A stretch of 64,000 nt of DNA from G965222505 sp965222505 (lineage in GTDB: Bacteria > Bacteroidota > Rhodothermia > Rhodothermales > DATKEJ01), in NCBI GenBank assembly GCA_965222505.1, contig OZ244956.1:1860001-1924000 (forward strand), in the 5' to 3' direction. The translations under genes were made by a program, and so were the position numbers. The notes beneath the pieces were generated by a model. It was given only the letters and a program-made list of their open reading frames with translations, was not told where the DNA came from and searched no databases. Each line of letters starts with the position of its first letter. Positions within the stretch are counted from its first letter, which is position 1. Positions 51,993-60,642 of this stretch are shown here, in pieces.

Positions 51993-54992
51993 TTACCGTA
52001 TCAACACCATTTTGCGCGTCTGGATCCAGTTCCCGGCTTTCAGACGATACAAGTAGGTACCCGCCGGCAGGTTGACGGGTCGCCAGACCGCCGTATTTGC
52101 CCCGGCGGCTTTGCGGCCCTCGGCCAGGGTAGCCACACACCGGCCCAGTACGTCGAATACGTCCAAGCGCACGTCCCCTGGTTCTGGCAGGTTGTAACGG
52201 ATGGTGGTTTGCCGGGTGAAGGGGTTGGGGTACCCGCCCTCCAGGGCGAAGGCATCGGGCAGGGTTTCGGTTTCCGATGCAGTATAGACAGCCCCGTAGG
52301 GCAGGGTCGGCAGAGGGGGGACCTCGAACGTCAGGTCCTGCCCACCATGGGCGATGAAGACGGCTGTTTCATAGGGGGCTAGTGTGGCGCTAAATCCATC
52401 CAGTTCAGCATCCACAAACGTGGAATCGGCGAAGAGGTGGGTGTAGGAAATTGGGCCGTCTGTGGTCAGTTCTACAGCGCTGGTCGGGTCAATGTTGAGG
52501 GTCTGTGGGGTATCGCTAAAGTTGATGAGGACGACCGCATTTTCATCCAGATAGGGCCGGGCATAGACATACACCCCGCCACTCAGGTTAAGAGTCACGA
52601 CTGCTTGTGTCCAGAACGCGGGAAACTGCCGCCGCGCATGGATCAGTTGTTGATGCAGCCGGGCAAAGAGGCCGTTGCGTTCGGTGCTCCAGGTCACGGG
52701 GCGGCGGCGTTCATCGCCGGAGATATTGCCGAAGTTGACTTCTTGCCCCTGGTACACCATCGGAATCCCGGTGGTCGTCATCAATAATCCGGTGAGGGGC
52801 AGGATGCGCTCGGGGACGGCCCGTTGTTCTTTGGCGATGCGGGGTTCGTCGTGGTTTTCAAGGAAGCGGAAGTACCGGGCGTTGGGGCCGGGGTAAAAAT
52901 CCCCGTTGTGCGCAACCCGGTCGTAATTACGGAGGTTGCCGTAATTGCCCTGGATGCCATCGAAGTAGAAATTCCAGTCATAAGCTGCATCCAAACCGCC
53001 GACGACGGCTGAACCCCGTTCGGCATCGGTGTAATAGACTTCGGTGCTGGTGCCGGTACCCGCCAGTTCACCGAGGAGCCAGGTATCGGGCTTGATGCGT
53101 TTCATAAGGTCACGGATGGGCCGTCCAAACCGTTCCGGGCCGTAGCGCCGCCAGGGGCCCCAGTACACATCGAAGCGCCAGCCATCGATGTCGAATTCCC
53201 GCACCCAGTAGGCGAAGATGTCCAGAAAGGCAGCCTGGAGATCGTCATCGTCCCAATCCAGGTTGGCGAGATCCCCGAAGCCGTCGTATTTGCGGTACAG
53301 GTTGCGCCCACCCTCGGTTTGCCAGACTTCCCGCAGGTTGGCCCCTCGGTTATCCAGTCCCCGGTTGTGGGCACTCGGGGTGGTTTGCACGTAGCGTCCC
53401 TGCGGACCCCCGTTGCGCAGGGCTTCGACCCACGGATGAATGGGCGAGACGTGGTTGGGCGTAATGTCCAGAATGATCTTGATGCCGAGGTCATGTGCAG
53501 CTTCAACCAGTGCCTTGAAATCGTCATTGGTCCCCAGCTTGGGATCCACATTGTAGAAGTCAATGATGTTATACCCCCCTGAAATCGGGTCCATGAACTG
53601 GTTGTGGAAGGGCGGCATGAACCAGATGACGTTGAAGCCCATCTCGGCGATGTAGGGCAACTCGGCTGTAATTTCCTGAAACCGCCGGCCCGGTTGTGCT
53701 TCGGTGCCCGTTGCTTCCGGCCCGAAGGTCAAGGGGAAGATTTCGTAGACCACCGCGCCGTTGACCCATGACGGCGTTTCGGCATAGCCCATCTGACGCG
53801 CATTACCCTCAGCATCCATGATAACGGCCACGCGGCGGAAGTCCTCCTGCCCACCCGGGCCGGTAGCCGTCAGGTTGAAATAGAGTTCGCCTGTACCGGT
53901 TGCGTTACCGGTGATGCGATTTCCATTGATGTTCAGGTTCTCAATGCCGGTGGTACTGTTGACCGAGTCCGCCGCCCACACCAGCGTCACCCCGGCGGTG
54001 GGGCGGGCCTCGATCTGAAACAGACCTGCCGTGCCTGCCACGTTGGGATCAACCAGGTTCACATCCAGGGGATGTACGCGCCGGGTGATGGTGAGCACTT
54101 CCGACGCAAAGGTTTGCCCATCGATCAAAACGCGCAGTTGGAGCAGGGTTTTGCGCACACCCAGCATCACCTCTACATCAATCCGGCCATTGTTCACGGC
54201 AACTTGTTGGGTGGTCCCATTCACGTCAAGTTCAGCGGTGGTCAGGGTGGGGTCGATGGTGCCATCGGGCCGTGAAGCCCGCGCCCGGACCTGTACCACA
54301 TCTCGCACCGTGGCAAAATCTTCCGTCTCCCAGGCCACCGGTTCCAGGAAGGTACCGATTTCAGAAGTGACTTCCCGGCCGATGGCATCGGTGGCCGTTA
54401 CCTTGAATTGTGAGCCCGGTGCAATGGGTTGCGGCAGTACATATCGAAAGATGCCATTGGCTGGATCGTACAGGGTCAGACCATCCTGTTCAACACCGTT
54501 GACTTCAAACATCAGGGTGTTGATCGGCTGTGTGCCGAAGATGCCCGCAGAGACGGCTGCGACCAATCCGTCTGCATTCAGTTCGTGGGCCGGTTGAAAG
54601 ACCATGGGATCGGCAACTTGCAGGACCGAGTTGTTGTTGTCGGCCGGGTCACTTATCGGGTTGAGGGGATCTGTGATCCATTCCCAATCACTACCGGAGG
54701 CATTGCGGTGAAAGTGAACCTTGTACGAGTAGGTCTGCCCCACATTGAGGGGAATCTGGTAGATCCACTGATTGAGTGAATCCAGAAACATCATCTCGGA
54801 CGGCGCGCCGATGTTGATGGTCCCACTGCTGTTCGGCCCCCATCCGTTAAATTCCCCAGGCAGAAATACCCGCGTAAACCCAGGCTCCGGCGGCGGCACA
54901 TACCGAAACGTGACATCCACCGATTGGGCTGATGCCAATGCGGGAATGAGAAAGAGGATGAAGGGAAGGCAACGGCGGAGGATAATGGGCAT
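51993..54992 (-). CDS. Secreted GH13 alpha-amylase family protein with T9SS sorting domain
   Basis: 999 residues. The start at 54992 (MPIILRRCLPFILFLIPALA) gives a clean Sec signal. Residues about 22-115 are an E-set/CBM48-like domain (FLPGEFNGWGPNSSG), followed by further beta domains. The GH13 catalytic domain spans about 390-840, with GWRFDV (nucleophile Asp, about 604), LLGELAG (Glu, about 639) and LENHDEPR (Asp, about 712). The last 80 residues are a T9SS type A sorting domain (GGYPNPFTRQTTIRY, LDVFDVLGRCVATL, ending KMVLIR). So it is probably delivered to the cell surface or outside to attack starch first. Confidence 0.93.
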   Translation of the reverse strand: MPIILRRCLPFILFLIPALASAQSVDVTFRYVPPPEPGFTRVFLPGEFNGWGPNSSGTINIGAPSEMMFLDSLNQWIYQIPLNVGQTYSYKVHFHRNASGSDWEWITDPLNPISDPADNNNSVLQVADPMVFQPAHELNADGLVAAVSAGIFGTQPINTLMFEVNGVEQDGLTLYDPANGIFRYVLPQPIAPGSQFKVTATDAIGREVTSEIGTFLEPVAWETEDFATVRDVVQVRARASRPDGTIDPTLTTAELDVNGTTQQVAVNNGRIDVEVMLGVRKTLLQLRVLIDGQTFASEVLTITRRVHPLDVNLVDPNVAGTAGLFQIEARPTAGVTLVWAADSVNSTTGIENLNINGNRITGNATGTGELYFNLTATGPGGQEDFRRVAVIMDAEGNARQMGYAETPSWVNGAVVYEIFPLTFGPEATGTEAQPGRRFQEITAELPYIAEMGFNVIWFMPPFHNQFMDPISGGYNIIDFYNVDPKLGTNDDFKALVEAAHDLGIKIILDITPNHVSPIHPWVEALRNGGPQGRYVQTTPSAHNRGLDNRGANLREVWQTEGGRNLYRKYDGFGDLANLDWDDDDLQAAFLDIFAYWVREFDIDGWRFDVYWGPWRRYGPERFGRPIRDLMKRIKPDTWLLGELAGTGTSTEVYYTDAERGSAVVGGLDAAYDWNFYFDGIQGNYGNLRNYDRVAHNGDFYPGPNARYFRFLENHDEPRIAKEQRAVPERILPLTGLLMTTTGIPMVYQGQEVNFGNISGDERRRPVTWSTERNGLFARLHQQLIHARRQFPAFWTQAVVTLNLSGGVYVYARPYLDENAVVLINFSDTPQTLNIDPTSAVELTTDGPISYTHLFADSTFVDAELDGFSATLAPYETAVFIAHGGQDLTFEVPPLPTLPYGAVYTASETETLPDAFALEGGYPNPFTRQTTIRYNLPEPGDVRLDVFDVLGRCVATLAEGRKAAGANTAVWRPVNLPAGTYLYRLKAGNWIQTRKMVLIR

Positions 54993-55014
54993 TTGTGATT
55001 GGGCATTTGTGATT
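54987..55014. repeat. Perfect 14-bp tandem duplication at the start of the secreted GH13 gene
   Basis: GGGCATTTGTGATT occurs twice in a row (54987-55000 and 55001-55014). On the minus strand each copy contains ATGCCC, so the start codon is duplicated 14 bp upstream in another frame. The unit is twice seven, like the heptad elements elsewhere. Confidence 0.75.
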
Positions 55015-55043
55015 TTCTGGCACCCAATGATCAAGCACCAATA

Positions 55044-56456
55044 TCAAAGAATGTACTGGCTCAAGTCCCGGTTTTTGACCAGAGCGGCGAGGCGCTCTTG
55101 TACGAGGTCCACATCCACGGTAACGGTGTCCTGATCAAAGCCATCGGGGATGTCGAAGAGGAGGTCTTCGAGGAGGGTGGTCAGGATGGTGTGCAGGCGG
55201 CGAGCCCCGATGTTTTCCACTTCCCGGTTGACCTGCGCGGCCATGCGGGCCACTTCCCGGATGGCGTCTTCGGTGAAGTGCAGTTGCACCCCTTCCGATT
55301 TCAGCAAGGCTGCGTACTGCTTCAGCAGTGCATTTTTGGGCTGGGTCAGGATTTTGAAGAAGTCGCCTTCGTCCAGGCTCCGCAGTTCGACCCGAATGGG
55401 GAAACGCCCCTGGAGTTCGGGGATCAGGTCGCTGGGTTTGGCCACGTGAAACGCCCCGCTGGCAATAAACAGGATATGATCCGTGCGGACGAGGCCATAC
55501 TTGGTGGTCACGGTGCTGCCTTCGACGATGGGCAGCAGGTCACGCTGGACGCCCTGCCGGGATACGTCCGGCCCACCACTTCCGGCCCCTCGGGTGCCCC
55601 CGGCCACCTTGTCGATCTCATCGATAAATACGATGCCGGACTGTTCGACCCGTTGCAGGGCTTCCTTGGTCACGGCCTCCATGTCGATGAGTTTCTGCGC
55701 TTCTTCCTCGGCCAGCACTTCCCGCGCTTCCGAGATGGGCAAACGGCGCTTTTTGCGTTTGTTACCTCCGGCCAGGTTGCCGAACATCTCTTGCAGGTTC
55801 ATCCCCATCTCTTCCATGCCCATCGGCCCAAAGACCTGAAGCATGGAGGGTTGCGAATTGACCACATCGATTTCGACTTCCCGTTCGTCGAGTTCACCGT
55901 TGCGGAGTTTATCGCGGAATTTCTGCCGGGTCCGTTCGCGCAGTTCATACTCGGACATATCGCTCGCCGATGTATCATTGTCAGGTTTCATCACGAAACC
56001 AGGTCCGGCAATCATTTCTTCGGGTCTGCGCTGCTTGGACGGCGGAATGAGCAAATCCAGAATACGCTCCTCGGCGAGGGTGCGCGCCCGTTCCTGCACT
56101 TGGGCCGTTTGCTCCTCTCGGACCATTTTGATGGCGATGTCCATCAGGTCCCGAATCATGCTTTCGACGTCTCGCCCGACGTAGCCGACCTCGGTAAACT
56201 TGGTGGCTTCGACCTTCATGAACGGGGCGTGGGCCAGGCGGGCCAAACGCCGTGCGATTTCTGTTTTACCTACGCCGGTTGGGCCGATGAGGATGATGTT
56301 GTTCGGCATGATTTCGTCGCGGAGGTCTTCCGCTGCATGCTGCCGACGCCATCGGTTTCGCAGAGCGATGGCTACACTTTTCTTCGCCTCGTCCTGCCCG
56401 ATAATGTAGGTGTCCAGTTCCTCAACAATCTGACGAGGGGTAAGCTCTGCCTTCAT
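55044..56456 (-). CDS. hslU: ATP-dependent protease ATPase subunit HslU
   Basis: AAA+ unfoldase that feeds HslV. 470 residues: Walker A GPTGVGKTE (58-66), AHAPFMKVEATKFTEVGYVG with the GYVG pore motif, the I domain (about 115-240), and Walker B GIVFIDEIDKVA (about 267-278). The C-terminal tail DLSQYIL inserts into HslV. It begins 1 bp overlapped with the stop of the NYN gene (TAATG), so translation is coupled. hslV lies upstream of that gene, an interrupted arrangement. Confidence 0.97.
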   Translation of the reverse strand: MKAELTPRQIVEELDTYIIGQDEAKKSVAIALRNRWRRQHAAEDLRDEIMPNNIILIGPTGVGKTEIARRLARLAHAPFMKVEATKFTEVGYVGRDVESMIRDLMDIAIKMVREEQTAQVQERARTLAEERILDLLIPPSKQRRPEEMIAGPGFVMKPDNDTSASDMSEYELRERTRQKFRDKLRNGELDEREVEIDVVNSQPSMLQVFGPMGMEEMGMNLQEMFGNLAGGNKRKKRRLPISEAREVLAEEEAQKLIDMEAVTKEALQRVEQSGIVFIDEIDKVAGGTRGAGSGGPDVSRQGVQRDLLPIVEGSTVTTKYGLVRTDHILFIASGAFHVAKPSDLIPELQGRFPIRVELRSLDEGDFFKILTQPKNALLKQYAALLKSEGVQLHFTEDAIREVARMAAQVNREVENIGARRLHTILTTLLEDLLFDIPDGFDQDTVTVDVDLVQERLAALVKNRDLSQYIL

Positions 56457-57409
56457 TAATCCTGCGTTTCTTCTTGCGGTTCGTCTTCTTCCCAGACATC
56501 GTCATAATCGGCATCCATCTCGAAGGTGCTGCCACCGTTGTACGGGGTGCTGCCCCGCCGTTCGCGTTCTTCGCGGATGGCAACCACATCGGGGTGCTCA
56601 TAATTAACGATCAATACCGTGTAATCATGCTCGACCCCGCGGCGCTTTTCGAGCCGGACGGCACCTGCCGTTTCCAGGTCTCCGATCAGTGATTTGGGTT
56701 CATGGCCGCAATTTTCGTCGAGTTCTTCGGAGAGTTTTCGAAGAAGCGGCGAGAGGTAAATTTCCTTGTAGTGCCCGAAATGAATATCGATAATTTCGAG
56801 GGCCACATGGTCCATGTCATACGGCAACTGTTGTATGTCATTGAATGTGCCCTCACTCTTGTAGGTCGGCGATGATACGGCTTCGCGGGTGCTGCTGCGG
56901 CGCGTGCCCACATCCAGCAACAGGTTGGCATCCCAGAAGGCATCCTCCCGGCGGGACTGCAACATCGTTGAGACCGTATTAACCTTGAACGCCACCAACA
57001 CGACGCGCCGCCCGTGCTTCTGTACGGCTTTGACCAACGGCAGGTAATCATGTCCACCGGCTACCAGCACAAACGTGTCGATGTCCGGACGGGTATGCAG
57101 GGTGTGCATCACGTCGATGCACAGTTGCAGATCGACCGTACTTTTTTGGCCCGTGATCGAAACAAACTGAGGTTCAATGCCGCGCAGGTAGAGGTCACGC
57201 TGAACGGTTGAGGCATGCGGCCCCCCTTCAAAATCGGCATAAGCCACCGACATTACGGCACGGGAGCGCTCCCGTCCACTAAGGTGGTGGTCCAGTCCAT
57301 CAAGCAGGTTAGAAACAACCTCATCCGGGTAATCGGATTCCTTGCGCAAATAAAAGTGCAAGTCCTGATAGTCAATAAAGATGGCGGCATTGGGGCGTTG
57401 TGTATTCAT
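56456..57409 (-). CDS. NYN-domain (LabA-like) putative nuclease between hslV and hslU
   Basis: 317 residues. The N-terminal 165 residues are a NYN/PIN-like domain of the LabA/DUF88 group: AAIFIDYQDLHFYL (first acidic site), STVDLQLCIDVMHTL (second), and FVLVAGGHDYLPLVKAVQKH (SGDxDF-like third). The middle (about 205-280) is a winged-helix-like segment similar to OST-HTH/LOTUS domains (YLSPLLRKLSEELDENCGHE). The tail is very acidic (DADYDDVWEEDEPQEE). It probably acts on RNA. It is coupled to hslU by TAATG, so expression follows the protease. Confidence 0.88.
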   Translation of the reverse strand: MNTQRPNAAIFIDYQDLHFYLRKESDYPDEVVSNLLDGLDHHLSGRERSRAVMSVAYADFEGGPHASTVQRDLYLRGIEPQFVSITGQKSTVDLQLCIDVMHTLHTRPDIDTFVLVAGGHDYLPLVKAVQKHGRRVVLVAFKVNTVSTMLQSRREDAFWDANLLLDVGTRRSSTREAVSSPTYKSEGTFNDIQQLPYDMDHVALEIIDIHFGHYKEIYLSPLLRKLSEELDENCGHEPKSLIGDLETAGAVRLEKRRGVEHDYTVLIVNYEHPDVVAIREERERRGSTPYNGGSTFEMDADYDDVWEEDEPQEETQD

Positions 57410-57471
57410 AAGGCATCATTATTTATTCGACGGTTCGATGCGGAAAGGCCGGGTGGGGTGGGGCCTCCCGT

Positions 57472-58032
57472 TCACACCGCCGCGTCGATTTCCATAAGGG
57501 TATGATTATGATTGGTGTAAATACAAATATCTGCGGCTATCGTCAGGCTTTCTTTTACCACCTCTGCAGCTGAAAGAGAAGGGCTATGCTTGAGTAAGGC
57601 ACGGGCGGCAGCCAGGGCAAAGGGTCCGCCGGAGCCAATGGCTACCACCCGATCGTCAGGCTCAATGACATCGCCGGTACCGCTGACCAGCAGCAACCGG
57701 TCCGGTGCGCCAACGGTCAGCAGGGCCTCCAGGCGACGGAGGTAGCGGTCCGTGCGCCAATCCTTGGCAAGTTCCACGGCAGCGCGCACCACATTCCCGC
57801 CGTATTGCTGGAGCTTTTCCTCAAACCGTTCGAACAGGGTGAAGGCATCGGCCGTTGATCCGGCAAAGCCAGCGAGAATTTTGCCCTCGTAGAGCGACCG
57901 GACCTTTTTGGCGTTGTGTTTAACGACGGTATTGCCCATCGTTGCCTGTCCATCGGCACCCAGGGCCACCTTACCATTATGCATCACACCAACGACCGTC
58001 GTGGCGTGGATTGAAGAATGCTGAGAATCCAA
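57472..58032 (-). CDS. hslV: ATP-dependent protease peptidase subunit HslV
   Basis: Threonine peptidase that forms a dodecamer with HslU. The core starts ATTVVGVMHNGKVALGADGQ, with catalytic Thr after Ala, and continues GNTVVKHNAKKVRSL and LAGFAGSTADAF. The only reasonable start is a TTG at 58032, giving a 10-residue propeptide (MDSQHSSIHA) before the catalytic Thr11 and a normal length of 186. The upstream ATG at 58161 would add 43 unrelated residues. Other candidates such as ATC at 58011 cannot be excluded. The NYN gene starts 62 bp downstream. Confidence 0.93.
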   Translation of the reverse strand: MDSQHSSIHATTVVGVMHNGKVALGADGQATMGNTVVKHNAKKVRSLYEGKILAGFAGSTADAFTLFERFEEKLQQYGGNVVRAAVELAKDWRTDRYLRRLEALLTVGAPDRLLLVSGTGDVIEPDDRVVAIGSGGPFALAAARALLKHSPSLSAAEVVKESLTIAADICIYTNHNHTLMEIDAAV

Positions 58033-58237
58033 TTCCTTAAAAGACGAAGCTACGCAAATTATGTAAATCAAGCGCTTTCGGTGCGTACCGAGGGAAAGCA
58101 CATGTTGAAGACACCGGTGTATCCTATCGCTTGTATTCTTCTTAAATGCCCGGACAAGCAATACTGCGTGCCCGAATCAGGGATCGCAACTCAGACGCAG
58201 TTCCAACCCGTAGGTTTCGATATGCAAATTATCGAAT

Positions 58238-59749
58238 CTATTTTTCCACCGGATATTGATACTCAGCCAGCAAGGTCACCAATGCATCCTGAATCGCATT
58301 CACCTGACGCGTGGGGATGGTGTAGTGGTTGCACATGATCGAAAAAGCCAGTTCACGTCCGTTGGCCGTGGTCACATAGCCGCTCAGGGTCCGTGCGCCG
58401 GTAATGAAACCCGTCTTCGCCCGTACATTGCCGCGGGCGGCACCTTCGGCAAACCGACCGGACAAGGAGCCATCTACACCCCCAATAGGCAAGGACGCGT
58501 CAAAGGCCGGAAACACCGCAGGGTTCGGATGCGCCCACATGTACCGGAGGAGCCGAGTGGTCATCTGCGGGGTCACGAGGTTCATGTAGGATAACCCTGA
58601 CCCATCCACCATCCGAATCCGACTGGTGTCTACTTGGGCAGCCGCGAAGGTTTTCATGGCCGCATCAATCCCGCCGGGATGGGACCCGGCGGTATCAGGG
58701 GCAGCATGGACCGCCAGGGTTTTAAGCAACTGATCTGCGTAGAGGTTGTGGCTCCGCTTGTTGATGACCTTCACCAATTCTGAAAGCGGCGGTGACGTAT
58801 AAACGGCCACCTCCCGAAGCCCGGCATAGTCGGGTTTGATGGAGAGGTCATCCACATCCACAGGATTGCCAAGGACCACTATACCTTCCCGAACCAGGGT
58901 TTCGCGCAGGACGTGCACAAAAAATTGCGTCGGATTGTGGATCGTGAGAGACTCATGGTCTGTCTGACCTTCGGGCACATGACTGAAGAGCCGAATGTCA
59001 TTGGCGCCGTCGGCGCGGGCATACCCTTCGTCGATAGAACCGTCCGCGTCAATGGTATGGGTGGCATTGACAATGCGCACATAATCGGTTTGCATCGGCT
59101 CCCAGGTCACGTGCCCGGCCTGTCCTTCTCGGGTACCTTTGATGGATACATCGATGCAGTTGTCGTTGAAGACCAGCCCCCCGAGTTGGGCGGCATACCA
59201 GTAGGGCTCATCGTCCCAACTCCATCCGTAGCCCAGCGGCAAATCGTCAAAGACATCATCATCCCCGACGATGTCACCACGGACCTCCCGAATGCCTGCT
59301 TGCCGAAGTGCCGCGGCCCATTGCCGGAAGGTCAGGGTACGGTCACCGTCAGTAAAGCGCCCGCCGATCGTCGGATCTCCAGCACCCCGGACGATCAGGT
59401 TGCCGTAGAGCACACTATCGGTCACGAGGCCGTCGGCATAGAGGGTGGTGGTATAGGTAAAGTCGGGACCGAGCTGGTCCAGGGCCGAGGCCGTGGTGTA
59501 GAGTTTCAGGTTGGAGGCCGGTATAAAGCTCCGCTCGGCATAGCGGGCATAGACCACGGCATCCTGTTCCAGGTCCACAATGTGAATCCCCCAGAAAGCG
59601 TTGGCAGTAGCGTTTGTACTGAGGAGGTTTCGCAGGGCTTCAACGAGTTCCGGCGTAGCTTGCGCCGAGGTGCGTCCCGGCAAGCTGAAGACCAGGACAC
59701 CAAACATGACGAGGCTCCAATATGAGCGCGAGAGGTGCTTTTTTTCCAT
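58238..59749 (-). CDS. dacB: D-alanyl-D-alanine carboxypeptidase/endopeptidase (PBP4 type)
   Basis: Periplasmic peptidoglycan hydrolase of 503 residues with a signal peptide ending TSAQ (residue 30). It carries all three serine-enzyme motifs: SxxK at Ser79-Lys82 in PASNLKLYT, SxN in KRSHNLYADQLLK (about residue 336) and KTG in RAKTGFITGARTLSGYV (about 446). The long insertion between SxxK and SxN is typical of DacB. The gene follows mreC with a 4-bp gap, pointing to one mreB - mreC - dacB transcript. Confidence 0.95.
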   Translation of the reverse strand: MEKKHLSRSYWSLVMFGVLVFSLPGRTSAQATPELVEALRNLLSTNATANAFWGIHIVDLEQDAVVYARYAERSFIPASNLKLYTTASALDQLGPDFTYTTTLYADGLVTDSVLYGNLIVRGAGDPTIGGRFTDGDRTLTFRQWAAALRQAGIREVRGDIVGDDDVFDDLPLGYGWSWDDEPYWYAAQLGGLVFNDNCIDVSIKGTREGQAGHVTWEPMQTDYVRIVNATHTIDADGSIDEGYARADGANDIRLFSHVPEGQTDHESLTIHNPTQFFVHVLRETLVREGIVVLGNPVDVDDLSIKPDYAGLREVAVYTSPPLSELVKVINKRSHNLYADQLLKTLAVHAAPDTAGSHPGGIDAAMKTFAAAQVDTSRIRMVDGSGLSYMNLVTPQMTTRLLRYMWAHPNPAVFPAFDASLPIGGVDGSLSGRFAEGAARGNVRAKTGFITGARTLSGYVTTANGRELAFSIMCNHYTIPTRQVNAIQDALVTLLAEYQYPVEK

Positions 59750-59753
59750 GGAT

Positions 59754-60578
59754 CTATGGGGATTCTGCCTGTATCTTCAGGGAATCGACTTCCGTGTTGG
59801 GCGGGCGCATCACGACGAAGGCATGATCGGCGTGGGCAATGGGCGAGGCAGGCTTGAGGTACAGGGTATACAGGTTCTCTCCTGCGCGCTGCGCGACCGA
59901 GTCGATGGTTCCGACGGCCAGGCCTGAAGGAAAAATCAGACTGGCGTGTGTAACGACGGCTTGCCCCTTTTTGACCGGTTCCGTTTTGACGACGTAATCC
60001 AGCACAAGGCGGTCTGAATACGCACCGTCCCAGTTGACAATCCCATCAACCTCAATCGGCTGAATCCGGACCGGCACCCGGAAATCGGTATTGAGGTAAG
60101 ACTGGACGATGGAAAAGTTGGTACTGGTCAGGATGACTTTGCCGAGGATGCCTTGATCATCAATGACGGCCATGCCTTCGGTGATGCCGTCCCGTGCTCC
60201 GGCATTCAGGGTGAGGTAGTTTTCCTGCTTGGTGATGTCTTTGGCGATGATGCGCGTAGCCAGCAAACCGGCATCGAGGGAATCGCGGAGGCTAAGCAAG
60301 GCCCGCAACCGGGCGTTTTCGGATTCGGCCTCCCGTAAGCGAGCGACCTGGCTGGAGAGTTGTACATTGTTGATGCGCAGGGCATCGTTTTCATCGAGGG
60401 CCCGAACATACTGACCGGCCCATGCAAAATACCGTTCGACCCGTGCCGTGACCTCCAGGGAACCGGCCCGCAGCGTGCGCAGCATCGGCTCATTGATATT
60501 GACGATCACCAGGATACAGATCACGAGCAGGGCGAAGAGCAAAGCCCAATCTCGAACACGATCCCAGAATTGCGTCAT
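59754..60578 (-). CDS. mreC: Rod-shape-determining protein MreC
   Basis: Inner-membrane protein with a periplasmic domain that organises the elongation complex. 274 residues with the ATG at 60578 (MTQFWDRVRDWALLF); an in-frame ATG 30 bp upstream is possible. It has a transmembrane helix at about 10-30, a coiled coil (about 60-100), and a beta domain with the family's GxxxGMAVID-like DGITEGMAVIDDQGILGKVI and HASLIFPSGLAVGTI. mreB lies 64 bp upstream. mreD does not follow. Confidence 0.95.
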   Translation of the reverse strand: MTQFWDRVRDWALLFALLVICILVIVNINEPMLRTLRAGSLEVTARVERYFAWAGQYVRALDENDALRINNVQLSSQVARLREAESENARLRALLSLRDSLDAGLLATRIIAKDITKQENYLTLNAGARDGITEGMAVIDDQGILGKVILTSTNFSIVQSYLNTDFRVPVRIQPIEVDGIVNWDGAYSDRLVLDYVVKTEPVKKGQAVVTHASLIFPSGLAVGTIDSVAQRAGENLYTLYLKPASPIAHADHAFVVMRPPNTEVDSLKIQAESP

Positions 60579-60642
60579 GGTATAGCGGGTTAACGCCGGA
60601 TCGGCCAAAGGTCGGCCCTAAGCATAAGTGGCCATCAAGAAG

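Noticed and set aside
54999..56459. 486-codon plus-strand frame
   Set aside because: Antisense to hslU, which is certain.
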